25,471 nucleotides of DNA, from NCBI GenBank assembly GCA_030431945.1, contig JAUIIF010000005.1:1-25471 (forward strand), written 5' to 3'. Below, in pieces: positions 6,356 to 14,104 of this stretch. The DNA comes from Bacteroidia bacterium. Its GTDB lineage: Bacteria; Bacteroidota; Bacteroidia; Chitinophagales; Saprospiraceae. Made by a program: the position numbers and the translations under genes. Under the pieces are notes generated by a model. The model saw only the letters and a program-made list of their open reading frames with translations, searched no databases and was not told the DNA's origin. How positions within the stretch are numbered: the first letter of the stretch is position 1; each line of letters opens with the position of its first letter.

Positions 6356-7885
6356 ATGAATCCTGTTCGCGTACGCTTTGCTCCCTCTCCTACCGGGCCT
6401 TTGCACATTGGTGGTCTGCGAACCGCACTCTACAATTACCTCTTAGCCCGGCAAACAGGGGGTGTTTTCGTGCTGCGGATTGAAGATACTGACCAAAAGC
6501 GCTACGTAGAAGGTGCTGAAGCTTACATAATGGAAGCGCTGGACTGGTGCGGGATTACCCCGGACGAGAGTCCCCGGAAAGGAGGTAATTACGGTCCCTA
6601 CCGCCAAAGTGAGCGCCGGGAAATCTATGCTGAATACGTGAAAAAGCTGCTGGACAGTGGCAATGCCTACTACGCTTTTGATACCGAAGAGGAGCTGACC
6701 GCCCGCCGGGAAGCCGAAAAGGAATTGGGAAACCATAATTTCCGCTACGATGCTTCTACCCGAATGAGCATGCGGAACAGCCTGAGCATGTCAAAGGCAG
6801 AAAGTAAACAACTGGTGGAAGCAGGTACGCCGTACGTCGTCCGCTTCCGAATTGATCCGGGGGAGACCGTCCATTTCTCCGATACTGTACGGGAGCAGGT
6901 AAGCTTTCAGTCAGATGAATTGGGAGATCAGGTGCTGATGAAAGCAGACGGATTACCTACCTATCACCTGGCGAACATCGTTGATGATCACCTGATGGAA
7001 ATAACCCACGTCATCCGTGGCGAAGAATGGCTGCCCAGTACCGCATTGCACGTACTGCTCTACCGGGCTTTTAACTGGGAACCGCCAGTATTCGCCCACT
7101 TGCCACTACTCCTGAACCCAAATGGCAAAGGAAAACTCAGTAAGCGTGATGGGGCGAAATTTGGCTTCCCCGTTTTCCCGCTTCGCTGGGAGGACGAGGA
7201 AAAAGGCGAAGTGGCCGCAGGATTCCGGGAAGAAGGTTTTCTTCCGGAAGCCCTGGTCAACTTCCTGGCCTTTTTGGGGTGGAACCCGGGGACCGAGCAG
7301 GAAATCTTCTCTTTGCCCGAATTAGTAGAAGCCTTTGACCTTAAGCGGATCAACAAAAGTGGCGCTCGCTTCGACATTGAGAAAGGCGGTTGGTACAATC
7401 AGCAATACCTTATTGCCGAGACGAACGAGGCATTGGCCCCGCTGGTAAGGGGCGTGTTTGGTAAGGCCGGGTACGAAATCTCCCTGGAACTGGCCGGCAC
7501 CATCGCGGGCCTGTTAAAAGAACGCATTCACCGGTTGCCCGAATTTTTCACTAACGGAAGGTATTTCGTAGAACCCGTAACGGAATACGATGAGAAAACG
7601 ATCCGGAAGAAGTGGAAGCCCGATAACCGACCGGTCTTTGAAGCACTGGCGGATAGCCTGGAAAATCAGGATGATTGGGCGGCAGCTCCGATCAAGGAAG
7701 CCGTAGTCGCCTTCATGAACGCCAACGGTCTTGGCTTCGGAGCGGTATTACCAATTATCAGGGTCGCCATCAGCGGCTCCGTGCAGGGGCCGGATGCCTT
7801 CGAAATGCTACAGGCCATTGGGCGCGAAGAAAGCGTGCAGCGGTTGCGCATGGGCTACAACGCTTTTGATGCCCTCAAAGCCTAG
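6356..7885 (+). CDS. gltX: Glutamate--tRNA ligase
   Basis: A class I aminoacyl-tRNA synthetase that charges tRNA-Glu, in the cytoplasm. The HIGH-type motif is within RFAPSPTGPLHIGG (HIGG at 17-20). The KMSKS-type motif is KLSKR (260-264). The C-terminal helical anticodon-binding part runs from about 350. Length is 509 residues, normal for Bacteroidota. The segment after KLSKRDG (GAKFGFPVFPLRWEDEEKG) is a short insertion of the kind seen in Bacteroidota enzymes. The ATG at 6356 is chosen because residue 1 then sits directly before the conserved VRVRFAPSPTG. An in-frame TTG at 6308 would add 16 unsupported residues. It may charge tRNA-Gln as well if the organism uses the amidotransferase route, which cannot be judged here. 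Confidence 0.98.
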   Translation: MNPVRVRFAPSPTGPLHIGGLRTALYNYLLARQTGGVFVLRIEDTDQKRYVEGAEAYIMEALDWCGITPDESPRKGGNYGPYRQSERREIYAEYVKKLLDSGNAYYAFDTEEELTARREAEKELGNHNFRYDASTRMSMRNSLSMSKAESKQLVEAGTPYVVRFRIDPGETVHFSDTVREQVSFQSDELGDQVLMKADGLPTYHLANIVDDHLMEITHVIRGEEWLPSTALHVLLYRAFNWEPPVFAHLPLLLNPNGKGKLSKRDGAKFGFPVFPLRWEDEEKGEVAAGFREEGFLPEALVNFLAFLGWNPGTEQEIFSLPELVEAFDLKRINKSGARFDIEKGGWYNQQYLIAETNEALAPLVRGVFGKAGYEISLELAGTIAGLLKERIHRLPEFFTNGRYFVEPVTEYDEKTIRKKWKPDNRPVFEALADSLENQDDWAAAPIKEAVVAFMNANGLGFGAVLPIIRVAISGSVQGPDAFEMLQAIGREESVQRLRMGYNAFDALKA

Positions 7886-7890
7886 TAGCG

Positions 7891-8069
7891 TCGGGCTTCA
7901 GCCCGACCCCCGTCCCCACGGGCTTCAGCCCGAAAGTCTCCATCCCTTACCCCTTTCAGCCCGACCCCCGTCCCGACGGGCTTCAGCCCGAAAATCCTCA
8001 TCACTTACCAAGTTTCCATCACTTCCCCCTTCAGCCCGAAAGTTTCCATCCCTTCTCCCTTCAGCTCAG
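7891..8069. repeat. GGGCTTCAGCCCGA palindromic repeat cluster
   Basis: Full hairpin units (T)CGGGCTTCAGCCCGA occur at 7891-7906, 7919-7933 and 7977-7991. Truncated or decayed units carrying only the right half (CTTCAGCCCGA-like) occur at 7954-7964, 8029-8040 and 8059-8069. Spacers also repeat: variants of AAGTTTCCATCCCTT recur after several units. Each full unit can fold into a small hairpin. The cluster fills the gap between the convergent gltX and DUF5682 genes and may act as a two-way terminator or mRNA 3' stabiliser. It resembles REP-type interspersed palindromes. It is not a CRISPR, because spacers are similar to one another and unit lengths vary. Confidence 0.85.
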
Positions 8070-8112
8070 TTCGCGAAACCACGCTACCGGACTGCCCGTT
8101 CCCAGCGCAGCC

Positions 8113-10515
8113 TTACCCCATCCAGTCCAGCAACGCCTCCACCAGTTCGTCTCTGATGACCGGTACTGCCGTGTCTTCTGCTTGCTTACTACTTTCCCTT
8201 GCACCTGCGTCCGCGCCTGTTGTTACCTCCGTAACCGGAGCGGTAGGCGCCGTTGCTCCGGGAATAACCGCTTCCTGACGGACCAACCCGAGTAACCGCT
8301 GCCGATCAAAGACACTGAAATCGGCGAAAGTTCTCCGCAGCAGGGGTAAGGAGGTTTCGAAGTCAGACCAGTCCAGGCGGCTCACCCATTCATTCACCAG
8401 GTCCCATAGCGGGGGGTAGTGAAATAATAATTGGCCGCTTCCGTACAGGAATCCACTTAGCCACTGTGCGATCGCGTGAGCACCGTTAGCGGTGGAGAGG
8501 GCACGCGAAAAGCGTGCCGCAGTCTCCTCCTCGCACAGTAATTTATGGTCAAAAAGCAAGCGGACGGCATAGCCTTCAGGGAGTGGATGCGCACCGCCTG
8601 CCGCCGCAAGCCGGCGTAAGCCATCCTGCCAGATTTCGCGGTGTTGTTCCTTATCCAACTGCGCCAGGGCATAATTGGCGGCGGAGAGATGACGGAGCAT
8701 GTCATCTGCCAGCTCATCATCAATACCCGTCACGGCTGCCGGCAGCCCGGCAGCGAGGCGTGGCAGTAATTCATCAATGACGAGAAGAAGCGACGTCGTG
8801 TCTGTTTTACGGGAGTCACCGTACCGGCTGGTGGAGACCAGGGTAGGGAGTGCCGCCAGCAACGAGGTAACATCGGTGGTCTCCGCAGCACGGCTGCGTA
8901 ACAGTTCCAGCAACCCCGTCGTTACGTCCGGCAAATCGGCCCGCAGGCAGTCAAGGGTAAGTTGTGCCAGGGGTTGCACGGTTCGTAGGTCTGCCGCTTT
9001 TTCCAGGGCGTACCGGCCGGCGGCAATGGCCAGGGTGTTTCCGTAGCTGGCCCGTTCGATGAGGTAGAGGCTGAATTCGGGTTGCCATTCCAGGAGCCAT
9101 ATTTCCTTAAAGCTACTCAGGCTGTCCGGCCCGGAAGGTTGCAGTTTGCCCCAGGTGATGTCCAGCAGGTTAAGACGATGCAGCAGGTGGCTTTTACGTA
9201 AATCGTTAGGTGTCCGTAAATCGATACCGCCGCGGGGATTAGTCTTGGTCTCCTTCAGGTAATGTTCTCCGGCAGTTTCCCAAAGTTTAGCCATCCGGGT
9301 ACTTTTCAGTTCCCGGTGCAGGTCTTCCAGTAAGGGGACGGTGGCAACGTCCGGTGGGACAAAGCCAACGGTGGTCCCGATGGTCAGCTTTTGGTGGATA
9401 AGGGCAAGACGCTCCGGCCGGCCGGCGGCAAGTGTCCCCAGCAGGGCTTGCTCCAGTTCCTGAATACCTGGTAATTCATGGTCGCGGAGGGTCGCCAGTG
9501 TACGGGCGAGCTGGACGCCTTCGGTGGCCATGGCGGGGCTGGCATCAAAGCCTTCTTCCCGCAAGAGCTTAGCGGCAGTCGCCATCCAGCGCTGGGTGGC
9601 GTTTCCGGAAAAGTCAAACAACAGTTTATACCAATTCGGGCTGGCAACGCCGGCCCCGTAGCCGCCCGCCCGCGCCAGGCGCGGGTAGGACCAGGGAACC
9701 CACGCTGCAGCAATTTTAACCCGGGGCAACCCCTTCAGCAGGGCCTTGTCCGTGGCCGCTTTGTACTGGTGCACATCAGCGACTGCGGGGCCGTGCCAGG
9801 CCCCGACAATGATGGCTATTCGTTCCGCTCCGGTTTTCAGGGCTTTGCGGATTTCTGTACGCATGAAGGCCTCCCGGCGTTCATTCTCCGCATCGGAAGC
9901 GGAGGGAAACGTCTGACGCAATTCCCGAACCATTGCAAGCAGGGCTGCGAAAACCGCCAGGGGGTCATCGTGGCCACGCTCCAGCGTGGCGTCCCACCAG
10001 TTTTCGCTGTCCGTATAGCCGGCCAGTTCCGCCATCAGGGCCAAAGGGTCACGACGGAGCAGCCGCTGAAGTTGCCGGTTGGTTTTTCCCGGCAGGCTGG
10101 AAGGCTCCTCTTCGTGGTCCTGATCCGTCGGCGCGAAAAGCGTGGGGGGAACGTGGGCCGCACGCTCAGCCAGGTAATGACGCGCGGGCAAATCGATGGG
10201 CCATACCTGCACCTGGTGCTCTGCTGCCCAGTCGATGGCCTGGTATTCCGGACTAAAACTGGCAAAGGGGTAAAAGCTGGCGCGTTCAATATCTTTAGCG
10301 TCGTACAAGACCAGGGCTACCGGTGGGCGCAGGGCGGTATTCACCACTTGCTGCAGTACCTTATCAGCATCCGCCGGCATCTCCAGCAGGATCAGGTCCG
10401 GCTGGTAAGCTTCCAGTGCCGCCCGCAGGCGGCGGGCAGAGCCGGGACCGTGGTGTCTGATGCCAAAGGTTGCCTGTTCGATGAGTTGTAGATTTGCGCG
10501 CCGGACGGTTGCCAA
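8113..10515 (-). CDS. DUF5682 family protein
   Basis: A large cytoplasmic protein of 800 residues without signal or membrane segments. Near the N-terminus it has the family hallmark FGIRHHGPGSARRLR (about 17-31), then PDLILLEMPADAD. A second conserved piece is IAIIVGAWHGPAVAD (about 235). The first part recalls the TraB/ChaN/erythromycin-esterase-like fold with its conserved His and Glu, but the reaction is unknown. The rest is helical and variable, with a low-complexity Ala/Thr/Pro-rich linker (about 755-785) before a short conserved-looking tail. Relatives usually sit in a cluster with SWIM zinc-finger, DUF5691, MoxR AAA+ and VWA proteins; none of those adjoins this copy. The start is a TTG at 10515 with AAGG about 10 bases upstream. 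An in-frame stop lies four codons before it and no ATG precedes the hallmark. Confidence 0.85.
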   Translation of the reverse strand: MATVRRANLQLIEQATFGIRHHGPGSARRLRAALEAYQPDLILLEMPADADKVLQQVVNTALRPPVALVLYDAKDIERASFYPFASFSPEYQAIDWAAEHQVQVWPIDLPARHYLAERAAHVPPTLFAPTDQDHEEEPSSLPGKTNRQLQRLLRRDPLALMAELAGYTDSENWWDATLERGHDDPLAVFAALLAMVRELRQTFPSASDAENERREAFMRTEIRKALKTGAERIAIIVGAWHGPAVADVHQYKAATDKALLKGLPRVKIAAAWVPWSYPRLARAGGYGAGVASPNWYKLLFDFSGNATQRWMATAAKLLREEGFDASPAMATEGVQLARTLATLRDHELPGIQELEQALLGTLAAGRPERLALIHQKLTIGTTVGFVPPDVATVPLLEDLHRELKSTRMAKLWETAGEHYLKETKTNPRGGIDLRTPNDLRKSHLLHRLNLLDITWGKLQPSGPDSLSSFKEIWLLEWQPEFSLYLIERASYGNTLAIAAGRYALEKAADLRTVQPLAQLTLDCLRADLPDVTTGLLELLRSRAAETTDVTSLLAALPTLVSTSRYGDSRKTDTTSLLLVIDELLPRLAAGLPAAVTGIDDELADDMLRHLSAANYALAQLDKEQHREIWQDGLRRLAAAGGAHPLPEGYAVRLLFDHKLLCEEETAARFSRALSTANGAHAIAQWLSGFLYGSGQLLFHYPPLWDLVNEWVSRLDWSDFETSLPLLRRTFADFSVFDRQRLLGLVRQEAVIPGATAPTAPVTEVTTGADAGARESSKQAEDTAVPVIRDELVEALLDWMG

Positions 10516-10584
10516 CGAATGTTTTTACCTTCGCCAGTAAAGCTACTACCTCTTTTCAGTACGACCACAAGATCACCACTAAAA

Positions 10585-11094
10585 GTGCAGCGCACCCTCA
10601 TCATTGGCTGTTCCGGATCCGGCAAAACGACCCTGTCCCGCTTACTGGCGGAAAGTACCGGCTTGCCGGTGATCCACCTTGACCAGGAATATTTTATGCC
10701 GGACTGGAAGGAACCAAGCCCGGAAGCCTGGGCCCGAACGGTTCAGGGCCTGGCCGCCAGGGACCAATGGATCATGGAGGGCAATTTCTCCGGTACGTTC
10801 AAGTACCGGATGCCCCGGGCCGATACGATCATTTTCTTAGATCAGCCCACCGGGCTTTGCCTGTGGCGCGTGCTGCGCCGGGTCGTCCGCTACTATGGGC
10901 AGGTGCGCCCGGGCTCCGCGCCGGGCTGCCGGGAACGGTTTGACTGGCAATTTTTACACTACGTCATGGGCTATAACAGCAGGCGCCGACCCGGGGTGTT
11001 GCACCACCTGGCGGAACAAGAAGCGCTGGGGAAAACGGTAGTCGTCCTTTCCCGGAAGAGCCAGATCAGGTCGTTTCTTGCGGGGCTTGATTAG
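10585..11094 (+). CDS. P-loop nucleotide kinase, FlaR/adenylate-kinase-like
   Basis: A small cytoplasmic P-loop protein of the group often annotated as 'DNA topology modulation protein FlaR' or adenylate kinase-like. Walker A is GCSGSGKTT (from residue 8). It is followed by the family elements HLDQEYF and the DQWIMEGNFSGTF and IIFLDQPTGLCLWRV segments, and a C-terminal VVVLSRKSQIRSFL. The physiological substrate is not established. Relatives begin directly with the first strand (RTLIIGCSGSGKT), which favours the GTG at 10585 (169 residues). The ATG at 10519 would add 22 residues and put the start 3 bases from the divergent DUF5682 start. The stop codon overlaps that of the convergent copper-storage gene by 4 bases (TTAG, 11091-11094). 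Confidence 0.83.
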   Translation: MQRTLIIGCSGSGKTTLSRLLAESTGLPVIHLDQEYFMPDWKEPSPEAWARTVQGLAARDQWIMEGNFSGTFKYRMPRADTIIFLDQPTGLCLWRVLRRVVRYYGQVRPGSAPGCRERFDWQFLHYVMGYNSRRRPGVLHHLAEQEALGKTVVVLSRKSQIRSFLAGLD

Positions 11095-11423
11095 ACGGGA
11101 TTAAGGGCCCGGCAAGCTTCGGCGCAAGCCCGGCAGCTTGCTGCACAGCGCTGACAATGATCGTGGCTGTGTGCGCCGCACTGTTCGGCACAGTAGTCGC
11201 AAATTTCGGCGCACAGGGCGCAGTAGGCGGGCACCCACTTGCTGTCCGTCGCCATCATCTTAAGGCAAACCTGGCAGCTCTCCACGCACTGAACGCAACA
11301 CAGCGGACAGTCATTCATGCTGTCTTTACCCGCCATTTTCGCGATACATACCTGGCAATCAATCAGGCATTGCTGACAGGCTTCGAGACAAGTAAGGTAG
11401 TTGGGGTTGATAAATGCACTCAT
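11091..11423 (-). CDS. Four-helix bundle copper-storage protein, Csp3-like
   Basis: A cysteine-packed protein of 110 residues with 21 Cys (positions 12, 16, 19, 23, 26, 39, 42, 43, 46, 50, 53, 68, 71, 75, 78, 82, 90, 93, 97, 100 and 104), spaced as CxxxC and CxxC along four helices. This is the pattern of Csp proteins, which hold many Cu(I) ions inside the bundle. There is no signal peptide, so it is the cytosolic (Csp3) type. His residues at 85, 87 and 89 (HSHDH) lie at the loop before the last helix, near the open end, where copper is thought to enter. No copper exporter or CueR/CsoR regulator is adjacent. The ATG at 11423 is well placed at the start of helix 1. Confidence 0.93.
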   Translation of the reverse strand: MSAFINPNYLTCLEACQQCLIDCQVCIAKMAGKDSMNDCPLCCVQCVESCQVCLKMMATDSKWVPAYCALCAEICDYCAEQCGAHSHDHCQRCAASCRACAEACRALNPV

Positions 11424-11489
11424 ATTAAGTCTTTATCAGCTGCAACGACAGCGGGTAGGTAACTTGTTCGTTGTGGCTTACCTTGCGGC

Positions 11490-12815
11490 ATGCGATTTTC
11501 TCCCCGTTTCAAGCGTTTGCTGGCCATGTCGGCTTTATTGTCGTTGTTGCTGTGCGCAGCTTACCTCTGGCTGCGACCACTACTGAATATTGGTGCCGGT
11601 TACGCGGCCAAGCACGCGTGCAGCTGCCATTTTTTACAAGGTCGGGAACTGGCCGAGATCAGGAAGCATGACCTGAATTTCTCCGTATTGGGCAACGTTA
11701 GTCTGCGGGCAGAGGGGGAGATGGTGCATGCTTCTTTTTTCGGCCTGGTGCCGAGGCGCGCGGTATTCCGTCCCGGCGTGGGCTGTACCCTGATCAATGA
11801 GGAGCAACAACCACTGGCAGAAGTAGCGGGCGCGGACGCAGGTGCAGGGCAAGGAGGAAGCGCCGGCATAGCCGGACCTGCAGCACTGAAGGAGGCCCTG
11901 GACTTCGGCATGGCACCCGTTCCCGGTGGAAGTGCCCGCGGATTAGTCGTGCTGCAAGACGGGGAGATCATTGCGGAGCGCTACGCGCCGGGCTTTGACC
12001 ACAATACCCGGCTCCTGGGGTGGTCCATGACCAAAACCCTGACGGCAATGTTGCTGGGCCGGGCCTTACAACCGGACTTTGCACCTGCGGCCGCGCCCCG
12101 TGAAGTGGTGGCACGGAACAAACTGTTTCCGGAGGTATGGACGGACAGCGCCCGCCAGCAAATTACCCTGGCGGACCTGCTGCACATGAATTCGGGCCTG
12201 GCCTGGAATGAAGCCTACGGCAGCCTCTCGGATGCTACCATCATGTTGCATGAACACGCCGACATGGCGGAGTATGCTTACGCAGCTCCGGCCCTGGCGC
12301 CCCGGGGAACTTTCTGGAATTACTCCAGCGGAACGACGAATATTCTGATGGAGATTGTTCGGAGGGAACGGCCGGACGTACCCGTCCGGGAACAAATCCG
12401 GGCGTTGTTCGGCAACATCGCCCCCAGCCTGCTGATCGAGCCCTCCCAGGCAGGCTTGCCCGTAGGCAGTTCCTACGGTTGGGCTACGGCCCGGGATTGG
12501 GCCAGGCTCGGACAGTTTATGCTTCAGGATGGGATTTGGGAAGGAGACACTTTGCTCCCGCCCGGCTGGATCGATTACCTCCGGGAACCGGCCGCCGGTG
12601 CTGCGGGTACTTACGGCGGGCAAACCTGGCTTCCCGGCCCGGATATGCCCTCCCTGCCGGCTGATGCCTTCATGATGCGGGGGTTCCAGGATCAGCGGGT
12701 GTTCATTATTCCCTCCCGTCGGTTAGTTATTGCCCGGTTGGGCCACGGTAATGATAAGGTGACGGATTTCGACGGACTGGTAAAACGAATACTGGAAAGC
12801 GGTGCCCTCCGATAA
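11490..12815 (+). CDS. Serine hydrolase, class C beta-lactamase/penicillin-binding-like
   Basis: A membrane-anchored or exported serine hydrolase of the Beta-lactamase (PF00144) family, 441 residues. Residues about 8-30 form one hydrophobic segment (LLAMSALLSLLLCAAYLWL). The nucleophile motif SxxK is SMTK (S179, K182) within GWSMTKTLTAML. The second motif is YSS (Y278-S280; YxN in true class C enzymes) in FWNYSSGTTN. The third motif is GHG (418-420). The segment LLHMNSGLAWNE is also typical. Such proteins are usually esterases, D-aminopeptidases or peptidoglycan-related enzymes and not drug-resistance enzymes; the substrate is unknown. An Ala/Gly-rich insertion (about 112-135) joins the N-terminal region to the catalytic domain. 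It is divergent from the copper-storage gene, 66 bases away. Confidence 0.9.
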   Translation: MRFSPRFKRLLAMSALLSLLLCAAYLWLRPLLNIGAGYAAKHACSCHFLQGRELAEIRKHDLNFSVLGNVSLRAEGEMVHASFFGLVPRRAVFRPGVGCTLINEEQQPLAEVAGADAGAGQGGSAGIAGPAALKEALDFGMAPVPGGSARGLVVLQDGEIIAERYAPGFDHNTRLLGWSMTKTLTAMLLGRALQPDFAPAAAPREVVARNKLFPEVWTDSARQQITLADLLHMNSGLAWNEAYGSLSDATIMLHEHADMAEYAYAAPALAPRGTFWNYSSGTTNILMEIVRRERPDVPVREQIRALFGNIAPSLLIEPSQAGLPVGSSYGWATARDWARLGQFMLQDGIWEGDTLLPPGWIDYLREPAAGAAGTYGGQTWLPGPDMPSLPADAFMMRGFQDQRVFIIPSRRLVIARLGHGNDKVTDFDGLVKRILESGALR

Positions 12816-12945
12816 CTCATCAGGCCTGTTGTGCCATTATCCACTAAATGACCAACTTGCTTCTGCTCCGGGCTGGCCTCACCTTTCGGGGGGACAGGAT
12901 AGGTTGACCGGCCTGAGGTTTTGAGCTGTCGAAAGGCTACGGTAG

Positions 12946-12964
12946 CTGAACCACTTTGGTTCAG
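12946..12964. terminator. Small hairpin between convergent genes
   Basis: A perfect 8-bp stem, CTGAACCA (12946-12953) with TGGTTCAG (12957-12964), and a 3-base loop. It lies 6 bases beyond the moxR stop and 130 bases past the serine hydrolase stop. It lacks a T run on either strand, so it is at best a weak two-way terminator or a 3'-end stabiliser. Confidence 0.35.
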
Positions 12965-12970
12965 GCGTTC

Positions 12971-14071
12971 TTACCTCGGAACTTCAATCCCCCGGACGAT
13001 CTCCCCGATCACATCCTTGGCGCCGAAGCCTTCCATTTCCCGTTCCGGGGTGAGGATGATCCGGTGATTCAGGACGGGATAAGCGACCTGCTGGATGTCG
13101 TCTGGCGTGACGAAGTCTCGCCCGGCCAGTGCGGCTACGGCCTTGGAGAGCCGGAGAATGGCCAGGCTGGCCCGGGGGCTGGCCCCCAGGTATAAGTCCG
13201 GGTGGGTCCTGGTCCGATGGACCAGGGCGGCAATGTAATCCAACAGCTCCTCCCGGATGAAAACCTTCTCGATCAGGGAAGCGTATTTGGCGACGAGGGC
13301 TTTGGTAAATACCGCTTCCACCTCTTCTTGCTGGGTTTGCCGGAAATCGCTGCGGAATCGGTACAGGATTTCCTTTTCTTCTTCGTGGCTGGGGTAGTCA
13401 ATGATGATGCGAACGAGAAAACGATCGAGTTGTGCTTCGGGCAGACGGTAAGTGCCTTCCTGCTCGATCGGGTTTTGGGTGGCGATGACGAAGAAGGGGT
13501 CCTCCATGATGTAAGTGCTGCCGTCTACCGTAATCTGTTGCTCGGCCATGACTTCAAAAAGGGCAGCCTGGGTTTTTGCCGGAGCCCGGTTGATCTCGTC
13601 GATCAGGACAATGTTACTGAAGACCGGCCCTTTGGTAAACTGGAACTTGGAGTCAGCCATGTTGAAGACTGTCGTTCCGGTTACGTCGCTCGGCATCAGG
13701 TCCGGCGTGAACTGAATCCGGGAGTAATCAGCTGCTACCGTTTTGGCCAGCAATTTGGCGATCATTGTTTTGGCAATGCCGGGGACGCCCTCTACGAGCA
13801 CGTGACCGCCGGCCAGCAGGGAGGCGATGAGCAGGTCAATGAATTCTTTTTGTCCTACAACCAGTTTGCCTATTTCCGTACGTACCCGGACAGCCGCCTC
13901 GCGCAGTTCTTCGAGGTCAATCCGGTCAGCAGGCGCCATTCCGGTAGCGATTTCCGGCTCTTCCTGGTTGTCGGGAATGAGTTCACCCAAAGATTCTTCC
14001 AGCGGCGTTTCGTAATGGTCGGGAGTTGTTTCTGCTGGGGTTGGTTGGTTGGTTTTTTCTTCAGGCATCAT
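12971..14071 (-). CDS. MoxR family AAA+ ATPase
   Basis: A cytoplasmic AAA+ chaperone-like ATPase of 366 residues. Walker A is GVPGIAKT (95-102), Walker B is VLIDEINRAP (from 155), sensor 1 lies in VIATQNPIEQEG, and the lid region has GASPRASLAILRLSKA (sensor 2 Arg). The first 50 residues are a Pro/Glu/Thr-rich extension not needed for the fold. MoxR proteins usually act with VWA-domain partners in maturing other proteins. This one ends an operon after a DUF4129 and a DUF4350 gene, 33 bases after the latter. The DUF58 or VWA gene often next in such operons is absent, as the serine hydrolase converges here. Two adjacent ATG codons (14071 and 14068) are possible starts. Confidence 0.95.
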   Translation of the reverse strand: MMPEEKTNQPTPAETTPDHYETPLEESLGELIPDNQEEPEIATGMAPADRIDLEELREAAVRVRTEIGKLVVGQKEFIDLLIASLLAGGHVLVEGVPGIAKTMIAKLLAKTVAADYSRIQFTPDLMPSDVTGTTVFNMADSKFQFTKGPVFSNIVLIDEINRAPAKTQAALFEVMAEQQITVDGSTYIMEDPFFVIATQNPIEQEGTYRLPEAQLDRFLVRIIIDYPSHEEEKEILYRFRSDFRQTQQEEVEAVFTKALVAKYASLIEKVFIREELLDYIAALVHRTRTHPDLYLGASPRASLAILRLSKAVAALAGRDFVTPDDIQQVAYPVLNHRIILTPEREMEGFGAKDVIGEIVRGIEVPR

Positions 14072-14104
14072 GTTTGGGCATCTTACGGAGAGGAAAGGTA
14101 GGGT

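Noticed and set aside
7891..8069. Possible CRISPR array
   Set aside because: Units are self-complementary and unequal in length, spacers resemble each other, and no cas gene is present.
9478..10491. Long plus-strand open frame opposite the DUF5682 gene
   Set aside because: It is antisense to a better-supported gene, with no domain and atypical residue composition.
11480..11487. TACCTTGC as promoter of the serine hydrolase
   Set aside because: It ends 2 bases before the ATG, too close for a usable transcription start.
13202..14101. 299-codon plus-strand open frame opposite moxR
   Set aside because: It is a mirror of the conserved MoxR coding sequence and contains no recognisable domain.
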